From Pasteurellaceae bacterium (GTDB taxonomy: Bacteria; Pseudomonadota; Gammaproteobacteria; Enterobacterales; Pasteurellaceae): a stretch of DNA of 64,000 nt. Shown piece by piece: positions 55,801 to 63,898 of the stretch. Below the pieces are notes generated by a model. It had not been told where the DNA came from and did no database searches. It worked only from the letters and a program-made list of their open reading frames with translations. Made by a program: the position numbers and the translations under genes. The stretch covers positions 1 through 64,000 of the forward strand of contig JAUMYT010000009.1 of NCBI GenBank assembly GCA_030528525.1. The letters run 5' to 3'. How positions within the stretch are numbered: the first letter of the stretch is position 1; each line of letters begins with the position of its first letter.

Positions 55801-56825
55801 GGTAAATCTGGGCTGTTGGCGTGTAATTGCCATACAAGGGGGTAATTATCTGTGAGTTTTAGTAAACCTTTGCCCGCCACATTGCCTTTGTCGGTTTGGA
55901 TTGAAAGTTGTTGTAATTCCACGGTTTGGCTATCTGATTTCGCTGCCAGTTGCACATCTGAAATCAGTAGCAATGACTTAGCCTCAAGCGGCTTGCCTTG
56001 TGCATCTTGCTGTTTTTGTACGAGTTGGATCGATTTGGCTCGCATTTCTGGCAAATCAAGATGAAGCGGTAATTCAATCGGATCGAGCTTGGTTAATAAC
56101 GGCTGTGCCAATTGCTGCTTGAGTGCGTCCCAATCCACTGGCAGCTTGTTTGCTGGGGTCTGCTTGGCTTTTTCTTTTTTCGCTTTTTTCTGCTCCGAAC
56201 TGACCGCTTGTGGCGGCAAACGAATAGTTAAGCCATCGAGTTCAGTCGGTGAAATCGCCAGCTGGTTGCCTTGCCCTGATAAGCCTGTATGGAAATGATT
56301 TAAGGCAATATCCATTTGATCAACGCTCACCTGCAAATCATCAATCGCAATGCGTTGAAGATTCACTGGTAATGGCAGCTCAAATTGCCCTGTTTTCGTG
56401 GCTTTTTCTGAGGCTTGAGCTGGTGGCAACTTACTGGTATCTACCCGAATTTTCGCCTTCGACAACGCCAAATTTTCCACACAGGCTTTACCTTCCAGTA
56501 AGCAACCAAAACCAATGTGTAGTGCTGCCTCGCCCGCATCTATTTCTACACCGTCCATCACAAAACGAGTATCCGATAAACGCAAGCCCTCTTGTAAACT
56601 GCCTTCTACCTTGCCAATACTCAATTGATCCATCGACTTCGCCAACCATTGCAAGGCGAACTGTTGCCCTTTCGCCGTGGCGAGAAACCCTATCGGAATT
56701 GCGATCAACACCATCAGTAGCACGATGCCATAGGCAAGCCACCGCCATCGACTTTTACGTTTTTGGTGGGCGGGTGGAGGGGCTGAATTGCCGTAATCTT
56801 GGGGTGAATGTTGGTTATCTTGCAT
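52863..56825 (-). CDS. tamB: Translocation and assembly module protein TamB
   Basis: A 1320-aa AsmA-like bridge protein anchored in the inner membrane by one helix (WLAYGIVLLMVLIAIPIGFL, about residues 29-48) and extended across the periplasm as a long beta-groove thought to guide phospholipid or outer-membrane proteins to the outer membrane. The DUF490 C-terminal domain is clear (VGLNFNGTNS, GQVNLQRGTFASFGQDLVIR, DQALSYILTGRSL) and the protein ends LLYRFEFD. A short cytoplasmic N-terminus rich in Pro and basic residues precedes the anchor. A weak uptake-like core sits near 55838. Last gene of the envC-yibQ-tamA-tamB cluster. Confidence 0.93.
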   Translation of the reverse strand: MQDNQHSPQDYGNSAPPPAHQKRKSRWRWLAYGIVLLMVLIAIPIGFLATAKGQQFALQWLAKSMDQLSIGKVEGSLQEGLRLSDTRFVMDGVEIDAGEAALHIGFGCLLEGKACVENLALSKAKIRVDTSKLPPAQASEKATKTGQFELPLPVNLQRIAIDDLQVSVDQMDIALNHFHTGLSGQGNQLAISPTELDGLTIRLPPQAVSSEQKKAKKEKAKQTPANKLPVDWDALKQQLAQPLLTKLDPIELPLHLDLPEMRAKSIQLVQKQQDAQGKPLEAKSLLLISDVQLAAKSDSQTVELQQLSIQTDKGNVAGKGLLKLTDNYPLVWQLHANSPDLPEFKLPASQVNANLAGELFGNTTLDIQTTGAVNAQIQGSVQLAEPKTPLHFSIKSEAIRYPFVPEKGQDPLKLTELDLQLTGDLLNYALDGKVAMSGMGLPAGSVKLKGTGELTQFELEKLAINALQGRAELAGKVDWQNGVAWDAQVKLNNLNTKSLLPEWAAVLSGDLHSKGYAGRGEKGDEWGVAVSEMDMNGKLFDKQLKLKGELSADHQTLLNVPQASLIYGENTIGLQGRLGEQSDFWANIDAPNLQGLVPKLNASAKGKVRLLGNIQQPELDLDLVANNIRYDQVQLQHLTAKGKITTAEQIVGDLVLSLRQFKQGDIQIDNANLKASGSEQEHLLIVQAKGEPVGANLQISGTFDRLQQRWQGQLSQVMIQSPVGEWKADKPIAVNYDHSQVNANIAAHCWTNPKLHLCFPQAFQAGLEGNVPFEIKKLDLTIAQPFLDKNSQLSGIVTAKGDAAWFSQKAPEVSLDLRSNGIKLAQKIDYRDFPITLNPVNVKLRLADNSLNLNSDIRIENNGRLQSELWVKDLTQQRGLSGNVNLEKFNLHLINPLLNSGDKVDGEINARLTLGGNATAPQLFGNLNLNGLKVRSTAMPMDIVGGNVGLNFNGTNSTLKGNVQTKESNLLLEGDADWKKLEAWHTRISAKAQRFRIDIPGMAKVDVSPDIEVKVTPKELRLTGDIDIPWARIEVEELPESAVSVSGDEVIMEGSIKNKFTDKLPVPKNLPQQGQGMAIIGDISVNIGKRIESDVKLDAYGLKTALFGTLKVRQGQRGLGLYGQVNLQRGTFASFGQDLVIRKGLISFTGLPSQPTLDIEAIRNPEAMEDPSVVAGVKVTGIADSPDVKIFSNPSMAQDQALSYILTGRSLESGGDGSSSNSIAAALIGLSLSKSSKIVGGVGSAFGISDLNVTTAGIGDNTKVVVSGSLTPRFKVKYGVGIFAPLTELTLRYRLAPSLYLQWISSVNQAIDLLYRFEFD

Positions 56826-56844
56826 TGCATTTGCCCTAAATGGA

Positions 56845-58578
56845 TTAAAGTTCCGATCCTAAACCGACATAAAATTGAATGCCTTTTTTTGCATTCGGTG
56901 AACGAACAGGTGTGGCAAGATCAAATTTGATCGCACCAATTGGCGATGCCCAACGCACCCCAATGCCCGCACCTGAATGTAACCCCGCTGCTTTAAACGA
57001 TTTTGCAGCTAAACCCGTATCATAAAACGTGGCTGCCCACCAGTTTGGATAGACTTGGTACTGATATTCCGCAGTGCCCGTAATCAAATGGCTGCCTCCC
57101 GTTAATTTTCCATCTCGATCTAAAGGAGAAATTTTCTTATAGCCAAAACCACGCACACTCATATCCCCCCCTGCGAAATAGCGAAGCGATGGCGGAATAC
57201 GGTTAAATTCACTGGTGTTGAGATAGCCCATCTCTCCTCGAAAATAAAAACGGTGATTATCTGCGAAAGTTCTGATCCACGCACTTGAGGCTTTCAAACT
57301 ATAAAAATCGACATCAGAGCCCCATATCTTACTGCCCCAGTTGAGCGTCAGCTTTTGCGAATCGCCCCACAATGCAAAGCGATTACCGTCACTGCGTTTA
57401 CGATTCAACGATGCGGTTGGATAAACTAATAAGGTTTTAGCTTTGGGTTGATTACCTTGCTGGAACGCATCATAACGAGTTTTCAGTCCCAACGAAAATG
57501 CCCAACCCGTTTCGTGATTCCAAAAACGCTGAAAACCTAAATGAGCCCCTGTAAATTGGGTGTCATTGCGTTTTTCACGCTCAACCCCACCCGAGGCTTG
57601 ATAATAAAAATGGAGTGGGTGGGCTTTCACAGGCATATTATAAGCCCCTTCAAGACGTTGTTCTGGCTTGGAAATATAAGTATTGCCCACAAAGCTATGT
57701 CCACGGCTGTTGATCCACGGCTTTTTCCAATTCAGTTGTAAACGAGGTCCAACGTCTGTGGCATAACCTAGTCCAACTTCAATTTCATTTTTCTTCCTTG
57801 GTTGCAACAAAATATCAAGATCGACCTGCTTCTTCTGTTCGTTCAAATGCGGCTCAACCAATACAGAAGCAAACCATTTTCCCGAAAAATCACTGGAAAT
57901 TTTCGACAAATCATTCAAATAATAAGGATCGCCCGATTTAATTCGCAAAATATTGGTTAAATAATCCTCTCTAATCTGATTATTTTTAAACTGAATATTG
58001 CCATAGCGATAACGTTCGCCCGTTTTATAATGCAGTCGCCAATCCGCCCAATGCTCTGAAGGAAAAATTTCCAAACGACTCATCGCCCATTGACCATCAA
58101 AATAGCCTTTGGCTTGTGCCGTTTTTTCTATCTGGCTTTTGACACTCTCATACTCTTCGTGATTGAGGTAAGTGCCCACGGGTGGCAAATTTTCAATGAT
58201 TTTATCAAAATCAGGATCATCTCTGCCTGCACCGATGATCTGCACATCTCGCTCATCCACTTTGGTGCGTTTATCCAATTTCACCAACAATTTCAACAGA
58301 TCTTTTTGCGGACGCTGACGTGGTGTCAGTTCAAAACGGTATTGCGTATTGTAATATCCCATTGCTCTCAGTGCTTTGTCTACCGCTTCTTGCACTCGGA
58401 ATTGATAGCGTTCAGAGCCATCTGCATCTTCATTACTAATTTGGGAAAGATGAATACGCACATTGGAGGTTAAAGCATCCTCTGTAATCCCTTCCACACT
58501 CAACTGTACAGTTTGCTCCGCAAAACCGTATGTTGGAAGTAAAAGACATAACGCAACAAACTGGTTTTTTATTGTCAT
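56845..58578 (-). CDS. tamA: Translocation and assembly module protein TamA
   Basis: A 577-aa Omp85-family outer-membrane barrel that partners TamB in autotransporter and outer-membrane protein assembly. The signal peptide ends near residue 20 (GFAEQ). Three POTRA domains span about 22-265 (VEGITEDALTSNVRIHLSQI; VQIIGAG; YRYGNIQFKNNQIREDYL). A 16-strand barrel follows with the lid-lock motif VRGFGYKKISPLD near 465 and ends YVGLGSEL. Directly upstream of tamB (19 nt). Relevant to secretion of the autotransporter at 10.9-14 kb. Confidence 0.93.
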   Translation of the reverse strand: MTIKNQFVALCLLLPTYGFAEQTVQLSVEGITEDALTSNVRIHLSQISNEDADGSERYQFRVQEAVDKALRAMGYYNTQYRFELTPRQRPQKDLLKLLVKLDKRTKVDERDVQIIGAGRDDPDFDKIIENLPPVGTYLNHEEYESVKSQIEKTAQAKGYFDGQWAMSRLEIFPSEHWADWRLHYKTGERYRYGNIQFKNNQIREDYLTNILRIKSGDPYYLNDLSKISSDFSGKWFASVLVEPHLNEQKKQVDLDILLQPRKKNEIEVGLGYATDVGPRLQLNWKKPWINSRGHSFVGNTYISKPEQRLEGAYNMPVKAHPLHFYYQASGGVEREKRNDTQFTGAHLGFQRFWNHETGWAFSLGLKTRYDAFQQGNQPKAKTLLVYPTASLNRKRSDGNRFALWGDSQKLTLNWGSKIWGSDVDFYSLKASSAWIRTFADNHRFYFRGEMGYLNTSEFNRIPPSLRYFAGGDMSVRGFGYKKISPLDRDGKLTGGSHLITGTAEYQYQVYPNWWAATFYDTGLAAKSFKAAGLHSGAGIGVRWASPIGAIKFDLATPVRSPNAKKGIQFYVGLGSEL

Positions 58579-58581
58579 TTT

Positions 58582-59427
58582 CTAATCCTTTGGTACACCA
58601 CGCAAAAGTGGCACATGATGAAAAGGGGGTATTGAGGTCAATGCGGGTGTTAACGTAAAGATTAGTTTAAATGGCATAACTGGCTGAATCACGTCTTGTC
58701 GCCATAACGCACTGATTGGTATCAATTCAATATCATTCGGCAACTGAGAAATCCCTTGTTGCAACACCTTAATACTATTTTTTCTTGGATGGCCAATCAT
58801 AATTGCCACATCGTGTTTACGAGCATAGCGAATTGCAGCCTCAAATTGCCGTTGCACATCTCCTAATTCATCACTATCATCTAAAAAAATGTGTCGCTCC
58901 AAAGCAGAAACCCCCAGATTTTTCGCAGTTTTATACGCCACGCTATTGCCTGCCGTTTTGCTATCAAGGAAAAACAGCTGCTCGGCTTTTAACACCTGCA
59001 TTAAGTGTTGCATTAACTGGCTGTCTGTCGTTGCTCGGCTGCCCATATGGTTATTAAGACCAATCGCATAGGGGACTCGCTTTCGAGCAACTTCAATGGT
59101 GCGTTTTACCTTTTCGGCTTCCATTCCTACAACCAAAGCACCCGATTCTACCAGCAGATGATTTTGTGGCTGCATTGGTAGATGGATAAGAATATCTCGT
59201 TGTTGTTGATAGGCCTGCTCCGCTCGCTCGGTTGCTTGAGGAGCAGAAGGAATGATGGCAACACTTACCGCTTTCGGCAAATCATAAATGGCACTGTCTT
59301 CTTTGTTTCGATAGCCAATGTCATCAATCACAATAGCCAATTTTGCGGCCGTGACAAGGGGGGAAGAAAACAAAAAAATTTGCAAAAACAGGGAGAAAGT
59401 CACCCCCTTGTAAAAACTCACCGTCAT
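58582..59427 (-). CDS. yibQ: Divergent polysaccharide deacetylase family protein YibQ
   Basis: A 281-aa exported protein of the divergent polysaccharide deacetylase (DUF610) family. After the signal peptide the domain runs AKLAIVIDDIGYRNKEDSAI, ILIHLPMQP, LNNHMGSRATTD and IMIGHPRKNSI, matching YibQ with its Asp-Asp, His and His/Arg metal-site positions. Its substrate is unknown; pairing with envC suggests a cell-wall role. The signal peptide (residues 5-27: YKGVTFSLFLQIFLFSSPLV) is encoded by an inverted pair of uptake-sequence-like elements. Spacing is 1 nt to envC and 3 nt to tamA. Confidence 0.88.
   Translation of the reverse strand: MTVSFYKGVTFSLFLQIFLFSSPLVTAAKLAIVIDDIGYRNKEDSAIYDLPKAVSVAIIPSAPQATERAEQAYQQQRDILIHLPMQPQNHLLVESGALVVGMEAEKVKRTIEVARKRVPYAIGLNNHMGSRATTDSQLMQHLMQVLKAEQLFFLDSKTAGNSVAYKTAKNLGVSALERHIFLDDSDELGDVQRQFEAAIRYARKHDVAIMIGHPRKNSIKVLQQGISQLPNDIELIPISALWRQDVIQPVMPFKLIFTLTPALTSIPPFHHVPLLRGVPKD
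59354..59411. repeat. Inverted pair of uptake-sequence-like elements within the yibQ signal sequence
   Basis: Plus copy 59354-59388: ACAAGGGGGGAAGAAAAC, ATTTGCAAAAA. Minus copy 59411-59378: ACAAGGGGGTGACTTTC, GTTTTTGCAAA. The tails overlap head-on, so the whole 58-bp palindrome lies inside coding sequence. Confidence 0.85.
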
Positions 59428-59428
59428 G

Positions 59429-60616
59429 CTAATTCACCCACAATAAAGGATTTACTGGAATCCCCTTACGCCGAATAGCAAAATAAAGAGCAGAACGATT
59501 CTGTCCACCACTGTTGCCAACATAAGCAATAGTTTGTCCTACTTGTACACGGCTCCCCTTTTTCACCGCAACCGATTGATTATAACCATAAAAAGACATG
59601 TCCCCTTTACCATGATCAATCGCCACCAGCTGACCATAACCTTCAAGCCAACTAGCAAGAACAACCCGCCCTGCAGCAATCGCTTTAACGGGGGTACCCG
59701 ATGCTGCTTCAATCACCACCCCATCCCATTCCACTTCGTTCTTTTGGGAGCGTCCAAAGCGGTTCAACATTTTTCCTTTCACTGGCATCGCATATTTCCC
59801 TGATAATCCTGATCCTGCACGAATTTGTTGTTTTTCCTGTTCAGTTGCTTTAGGCTTCCCTTCACGGCTTTTCTGTTTCTCAAGCTGAGCAATCTCTTTT
59901 TTTTCTTGTCTTTCTGCTTCTTTCAGTGCTTGAGCAATTTGTCGACGTAATGACGCTTCATTACTCTTTAACACCTCTAACCGATGTTGTTCCGCTTCTA
60001 ACGTTTTATCAATTGACCGTAGCGTGTTTTCCCGTTCACGTTTTATTTTTTTGAGTTCACCTTCTTGTTTACGTTGTGCGGAAAGTTGTAATTGGTAAGC
60101 CTCTTGCTGAGTGTTCAACTCATCACGTCGCTTTTTGAGCGTCTCTTGCGTTCGTCGAAGCTCATAAATCATCTCAATTCTTGCCTGATTCATATGCCCG
60201 TAATATGCACTCATTCTATCCGCATTCTTTGCTGGTTCAGAAAGTAACCGCTCCAATACCGAAGGATGAATCCCTGAACGATATGCAGAATCTAGTTGTT
60301 CTTTCAATTTCGTTTTCTGTTCGACTTCTTGCTGTTCCAACCGTTGAATATTTTGCTCATTTTTTTTGATCGTTTGCCTAATATCATCTAAGCGTTCTTC
60401 CATTTGCTTTAACGCTACATTCACTCTGCCTATCTGTATTTCTTGATTTTTCAAAGTGGATTGTAGAGAAGTCCGTTTCTTCTTTTGCTCTGTGATTTTT
60501 GCCTGTTGTTGACTAATGTTTTGCTGAATCTGCGTCAAATCATTAGCCATCCCCAAAGGCATACTTCCTCCCGCCATGACAATCGACATGAGATAATAAA
60601 GTGATTTGCTCTTCAC
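59429..60616 (-). CDS. envC: Murein hydrolase activator EnvC
   Basis: A 395-aa periplasmic protein that activates amidases AmiA/AmiB at the division septum under FtsEX control. The signal peptide (MKSKSLYYLMSIVMAGGSMP) is followed by a long coiled coil (about residues 25-250) and a degenerate LytM domain (NRFGRSQKNEVEWDGVVIEA to YFAIRRKGIPVNPLLWV) lacking the zinc ligands, as expected of an activator. The start is GTG at 60616 with GGAG 8 nt upstream; an upstream frame to 60652 has no signal peptide. First gene of the cluster. Confidence 0.92.
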   Translation of the reverse strand: MKSKSLYYLMSIVMAGGSMPLGMANDLTQIQQNISQQQAKITEQKKKRTSLQSTLKNQEIQIGRVNVALKQMEERLDDIRQTIKKNEQNIQRLEQQEVEQKTKLKEQLDSAYRSGIHPSVLERLLSEPAKNADRMSAYYGHMNQARIEMIYELRRTQETLKKRRDELNTQQEAYQLQLSAQRKQEGELKKIKRERENTLRSIDKTLEAEQHRLEVLKSNEASLRRQIAQALKEAERQEKKEIAQLEKQKSREGKPKATEQEKQQIRAGSGLSGKYAMPVKGKMLNRFGRSQKNEVEWDGVVIEAASGTPVKAIAAGRVVLASWLEGYGQLVAIDHGKGDMSFYGYNQSVAVKKGSRVQVGQTIAYVGNSGGQNRSALYFAIRRKGIPVNPLLWVN

Positions 60617-60707
60617 AGATCCAACTCCTTTTCCACTCGCTGATAAAATCACGCATTTTAGTCATTTCTCCTACAAATGACTATGTTTTTCGTGATGTTT
60701 ATTTCAT

Positions 60708-61568
60708 TTATGCTGTCTGTTCTCGAATCAGTCCTTCTTGCTGGTAAGTCGCAATTAATCGCCCTTGCACATCAAAAACTTCGCCACGAGTAATCCCTCT
60801 CGCACCACTCGCATTCGGACTGGTTAAAGAAAATAAAAGCCACTGATTAAAATCAAAATCACGGTGAAACCAAATGCTGTGGTCAAGTGTTGCAATTCGC
60901 ATACCTGGTTGCATAAAACCGCGCTCATGTGGGTGAAGCATGGTTAAAATGCAGTGAAAATCGCTGAAATATGCTAACAAACATTGCTGCAAACGGCGAT
61001 CTTGCGGGGCAGAGCCATTCAGTTTTGTCCATAAAAATTGTTCTGGAGGCAGTTTACGTCCGTTGAATGGATCGTTCGGATACTGAATTCGCACATCAAA
61101 CGCTCTCTCCGCTGCAAATTTTTCGCGTAACGCAGACGGTAACATTAACGCAAGAGATTGAATTAACTCATTTTCCGAATAAAACTGTTCAGGTTGAGCT
61201 ACTTTTGGCATGACAATTTGATGCTCAAATCCCACCTCTCGCACTTGGAAGGAAGTCATCACCCTGCAAATAATCTCATTATGCTGCTTAGCATTCACGC
61301 TCACCGCTGTAAAACTTTTGCCTTCACGCAATATTTCCGTTTCATAAATAATCGGATACGCCGCATCGCCCGCCCGCAAAAAATAGGCGTGGATGGAATG
61401 TAAATCCCGTTCTAATTCAACCACTTGCATTGCCGCAGCAATCGCCTGTGCCACCACTTGCCCGCCGAAGACTTGTGGAAAACCCAAATCCTCGCTTTCG
61501 CCACGGAATAAGCTATCGTCTAACCGTTCTAACGTGAGTAATTCAATTAAGTGTGAAAGAGCTTTCAT
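60708..61568 (-). CDS. tesB: Acyl-CoA thioesterase II
   Basis: A 286-aa cytoplasmic double-hotdog thioesterase that hydrolyses medium- and long-chain acyl-CoAs. Diagnostic stretches are FRGESEDLGFPQVFGGQVVA near 21-40, LHSIHAYFLRAGDAAYPIIY near 56 and ATLDHSIWFHRDFDFNQWLL near 227, which contains the catalytic Asp of TesB. Length equals E. coli TesB. It lies 91 nt upstream of envC on the same strand and could contribute to its transcription. Confidence 0.94.
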   Translation of the reverse strand: MKALSHLIELLTLERLDDSLFRGESEDLGFPQVFGGQVVAQAIAAAMQVVELERDLHSIHAYFLRAGDAAYPIIYETEILREGKSFTAVSVNAKQHNEIICRVMTSFQVREVGFEHQIVMPKVAQPEQFYSENELIQSLALMLPSALREKFAAERAFDVRIQYPNDPFNGRKLPPEQFLWTKLNGSAPQDRRLQQCLLAYFSDFHCILTMLHPHERGFMQPGMRIATLDHSIWFHRDFDFNQWLLFSLTSPNASGARGITRGEVFDVQGRLIATYQQEGLIREQTA

Positions 61569-61624
61569 TGTGCCTCCATTTGTTATTTTTTTATGCTAAT
61601 CGCAACACTTACGGCGATTTCCCC

Positions 61625-61653
61625 TTGTATTTGAGTGCCGAACTGCCTATAAT
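61625..61653 (+). promoter_or_regulatory. Promoter of 4.5S RNA gene
   Basis: TTGTAT (61625-61630), 17-nt spacer, consensus TATAAT (61648-61653), about 30 nt before the mature RNA. A small hairpin TTGCAC-AGTC-GTGCAA (61662-61677) sits in the leader. Confidence 0.75.
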
Positions 61654-61683
61654 TCCAAGCCTTGCACAGTCGTGCAATCCAAT

Positions 61684-61794
61684 GAGGGCGTTTTTGGTCT
61701 CTCGCAATGGCGTTCAGTTTACTTGGTCAGGTTCGGAAGAAAGCAGCCAGAATTGAAATTGTCGTGTGCCGAGAAAAGCTGGAAACGCCCTCAC
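61684..61794 (+). ncRNA. ffs: Signal recognition particle 4.5S RNA
   Basis: The conserved apical domain GGTCAGGTTCGGAAGAAAGC and AGCCAGAA is almost the same as in E. coli 4.5S RNA. The ends GAGGGCGTTT (61684-61693) and AAACGCCCTC (61783-61792) pair as the terminal stem, and TCTCGCAA faces GTGCCGAGA in the lower helix. It binds Ffh and targets nascent inner-membrane proteins. The gap 61569-61888 is otherwise occupied by its promoter and 3' region. Confidence 0.93.
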
Positions 61795-61852
61795 CCTTTT
61801 CTCGGTAAACTCTTTTGTCTCAACTTCATTTCTCCCTTCGCCATAAAGACAT

Positions 61853-61886
61853 GCAAGGGGGTGAGAAAAACCGATATTTTTGCAAA
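61853..61886 (+). repeat. Uptake-sequence-like element 11
   Basis: GCAAGGGGGTGAGAAAAACC then TATTTTTGCAAA, ending 3 nt before the 3' end of the MOSC gene. Confidence 0.8.
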
Positions 61887-61888
61887 TG

Positions 61889-62677
61889 CTAACCAAACAC
61901 TTGTACCTTATCGCCGACACGGATCACGCCACTATTTTCAGGCACTAAATGAATGCCAAAAATTGGCTTGCCGTTTTCGTTGGTGTGTTGCTGTTTGAGC
62001 GTACGGAATGGCTCGGATGTTGGGTCAAGCTCCAAGGTTTGCACATTGCGAGTAATCAAAATGCAACGGGTGCAACATTGGGCGAAAGTAAATTTCACGC
62101 TGCCAATTTGCACACGCCGCCACAGTTCTTCTTCAAAGGCTTGACTGCCGTCTATGACAATATTTCCGCGAAACTGTTCCATTGAAACCGGCACAGGCGA
62201 CCATTTTTGCACTTGCTCCAAAGATTTTTGCGACACCAACAGCACGGGATTGCTGTCAGCAAAACTGAGCGGATTGTCGCCAAAATTCGCCACTGTCCGC
62301 TGACTTTTCTTGCCCAACCAACGCAACTGCACCGCTCGCCCGAATTTTTGACTGAGCCACTGGTTCACACTCTCGTTTGCCACCCAAGACGGAAACTGCG
62401 TTCCCCACACTTCGCTCGGCTCGCTTTTGGCAAAATCTTGATACAACGCCACCGCTTGCTCGCCCTGCTCATCCACAATCACAAGCCCTGTGGAAATCGG
62501 AAATGCCGAAAGCTGATACAACACCGCATCTTTGCGTGCCGTAATAAATTTGCCGTCTGGCTCAGTGATCATAAATTCACGGTCAAAATTCAGCCCCTGC
62601 GGCTGCACAAAGGCTTGTTCAACTTGATAAGCTTTGGTGGATTTAATCGGGAACAGGTTGAGCTGGGTGACAATCAT
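61889..62677 (-). CDS. ycbX: MOSC-domain protein, YcbX type
   Basis: A 262-aa protein with an N-terminal MOSC_N beta-barrel domain (VTQLNLFPIKSTKAYQVEQA, FDREFMITEPDGKFITAR) and a C-terminal MOSC domain that binds molybdenum cofactor through a conserved cysteine (FAQCCTRCILITRNVQTLEL near 206). YcbX proteins reduce N-hydroxylated compounds. It lacks the C-terminal 2Fe-2S domain of E. coli YcbX, so electrons must come from a separate partner. The start at 62677 is set by an AAGGAG site and homology; the longer frame to 62821 is rejected. Links functionally with moeB in this window. Confidence 0.85.
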   Translation of the reverse strand: MIVTQLNLFPIKSTKAYQVEQAFVQPQGLNFDREFMITEPDGKFITARKDAVLYQLSAFPISTGLVIVDEQGEQAVALYQDFAKSEPSEVWGTQFPSWVANESVNQWLSQKFGRAVQLRWLGKKSQRTVANFGDNPLSFADSNPVLLVSQKSLEQVQKWSPVPVSMEQFRGNIVIDGSQAFEEELWRRVQIGSVKFTFAQCCTRCILITRNVQTLELDPTSEPFRTLKQQHTNENGKPIFGIHLVPENSGVIRVGDKVQVFG

Positions 62678-62783
62678 AATTTCTCCTTGCAAAATTTGGC
62701 GTACAATAGCCGAAAACCGAAAAATAATCCACTTTTGCAAAATTCTCACGTAAAATGCCCCGTCGTAATAGAAGGAATAGACT

Positions 62784-63005
62784 ATGGCAAAAAAACCAAC
62801 CGATTTTGAAAGCACGCTCAAAGAATTAGAACAGATTGTTGGGCGTTTGGAAGCCGGCGATCTGCCGTTGGAAGACGCATTAAACGAGTTTGAAACGGCG
62901 ATTAAACTGGTTCAGCAAGGGCAAGAACGTTTGCAAAAAGCTGAGCAACGTATTCAAATTTTGCTACAAAAAAACGATCACGCAGCACTTTCGGATTATC
63001 AATAA
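62784..63005 (+). CDS. xseB: Exodeoxyribonuclease VII small subunit
   Basis: A 73-aa helical subunit that binds XseA and enables single-strand DNA degradation. The sequence [20 protein letters not shown] and [20 protein letters not shown] is the family signature, with a coiled-coil C-terminus. Its stop overlaps the ispA ATG by one base. The order xseB-ispA is conserved in gammaproteobacteria, with dxs usually next. Confidence 0.95.
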   Translation: MAKKPTDFESTLKELEQIVGRLEAGDLPLEDALNEFETAIKLVQQGQERLQKAEQRIQILLQKNDHAALSDYQ

Positions 63006-63898
63006 TGCGCTACTCTCTCTCGCACGATTTAACCCACTGCCAAGCACGGATTAATCACTTTATCGACAGCCAACTTTTGCACTTTTCTGAGCAAAAGTCC
63101 CCCCTTGTTGAAGCTATGCGTTATGCGGTGTTGCTTGGTGGTAAACGGATTCGTCCGTTTTTGATTTATGCCACGGGCAGAATGTTGGGCGTTAGCTTGG
63201 AAAAGCTCGACCATTCAGCCGCCGCAATGGAAGTGATTCACGCCTATTCGTTGGTGCACGATGATCTGCCTGCAATGGACAATGATAAGCTCCGCCGTGG
63301 CAAGCCGACCTGCCACATCGCCTTTGATGAAGCCACCGCCATTCTTGCGGGCGATGCGTTGCAAAGTTTTGCGTTTGAGCTGTTAGCCAAAGATCCATTT
63401 GCCACCGCTGAGCAGAAAATCGCACAGGTGCAGTTGCTGGCTCAAGCGGCAGGGGCTGGCGGAATGTGCTTGGGGCAAAGTTTGGATTTGTTGGCAGAAA
63501 ATCAGGCAGTGTCGCTTGCCGAATTAGAGCAAATTCACCGCAATAAAACAGGAGCGTTGATTGTGGCATCGGTGCGAATGGGGCTGAATTTATCCGATTA
63601 CGCACAAGATCCGCAAATTAAAACGCACCTTGAAACCTACGCCAAAGCGATTGGCTTGGCATTCCAAGTGCAAGACGATATTTTGGACGTGATCGGACAA
63701 AGTGAGAAAATCGGCAAAACTGTCGGCTCGGACGAAGCCTTAAACAAAAGCACTTATCCGAAACTGCTGGGCTTAGACGGAGCGAAACAGAAAGCCCAAG
63801 ATTTGTATCAACTGGCGATTCACTCACTACAACAACTGCCGTTTGATACCCAATCCCTGCAAGCCTTGGCGGGTTTTATCGTTCAACGTGAAAGCTAA
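63005..63898 (+). CDS. ispA: Farnesyl diphosphate synthase
   Basis: A 297-aa all-helical prenyltransferase that joins IPP to DMAPP and GPP to make farnesyl diphosphate for quinones and undecaprenyl carriers. The first Asp-rich motif is VHDDLPAMDND near residue 84 and the second is QVQDDILDVIG near 222; GGKRIRPFLIYATG near 45 binds IPP. Length is normal. An uptake-sequence-like element encodes HFSEQKSPLVEA near residue 28. Confidence 0.95.
   Translation: MRYSLSHDLTHCQARINHFIDSQLLHFSEQKSPLVEAMRYAVLLGGKRIRPFLIYATGRMLGVSLEKLDHSAAAMEVIHAYSLVHDDLPAMDNDKLRRGKPTCHIAFDEATAILAGDALQSFAFELLAKDPFATAEQKIAQVQLLAQAAGAGGMCLGQSLDLLAENQAVSLAELEQIHRNKTGALIVASVRMGLNLSDYAQDPQIKTHLETYAKAIGLAFQVQDDILDVIGQSEKIGKTVGSDEALNKSTYPKLLGLDGAKQKAQDLYQLAIHSLQQLPFDTQSLQALAGFIVQRES
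63075..63108 (-). repeat. Uptake-sequence-like element inside ispA
   Basis: On the minus strand: ACAAGGGGGGACTTTTGCTC then AAAGTGCAAAAG. Confidence 0.6.
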
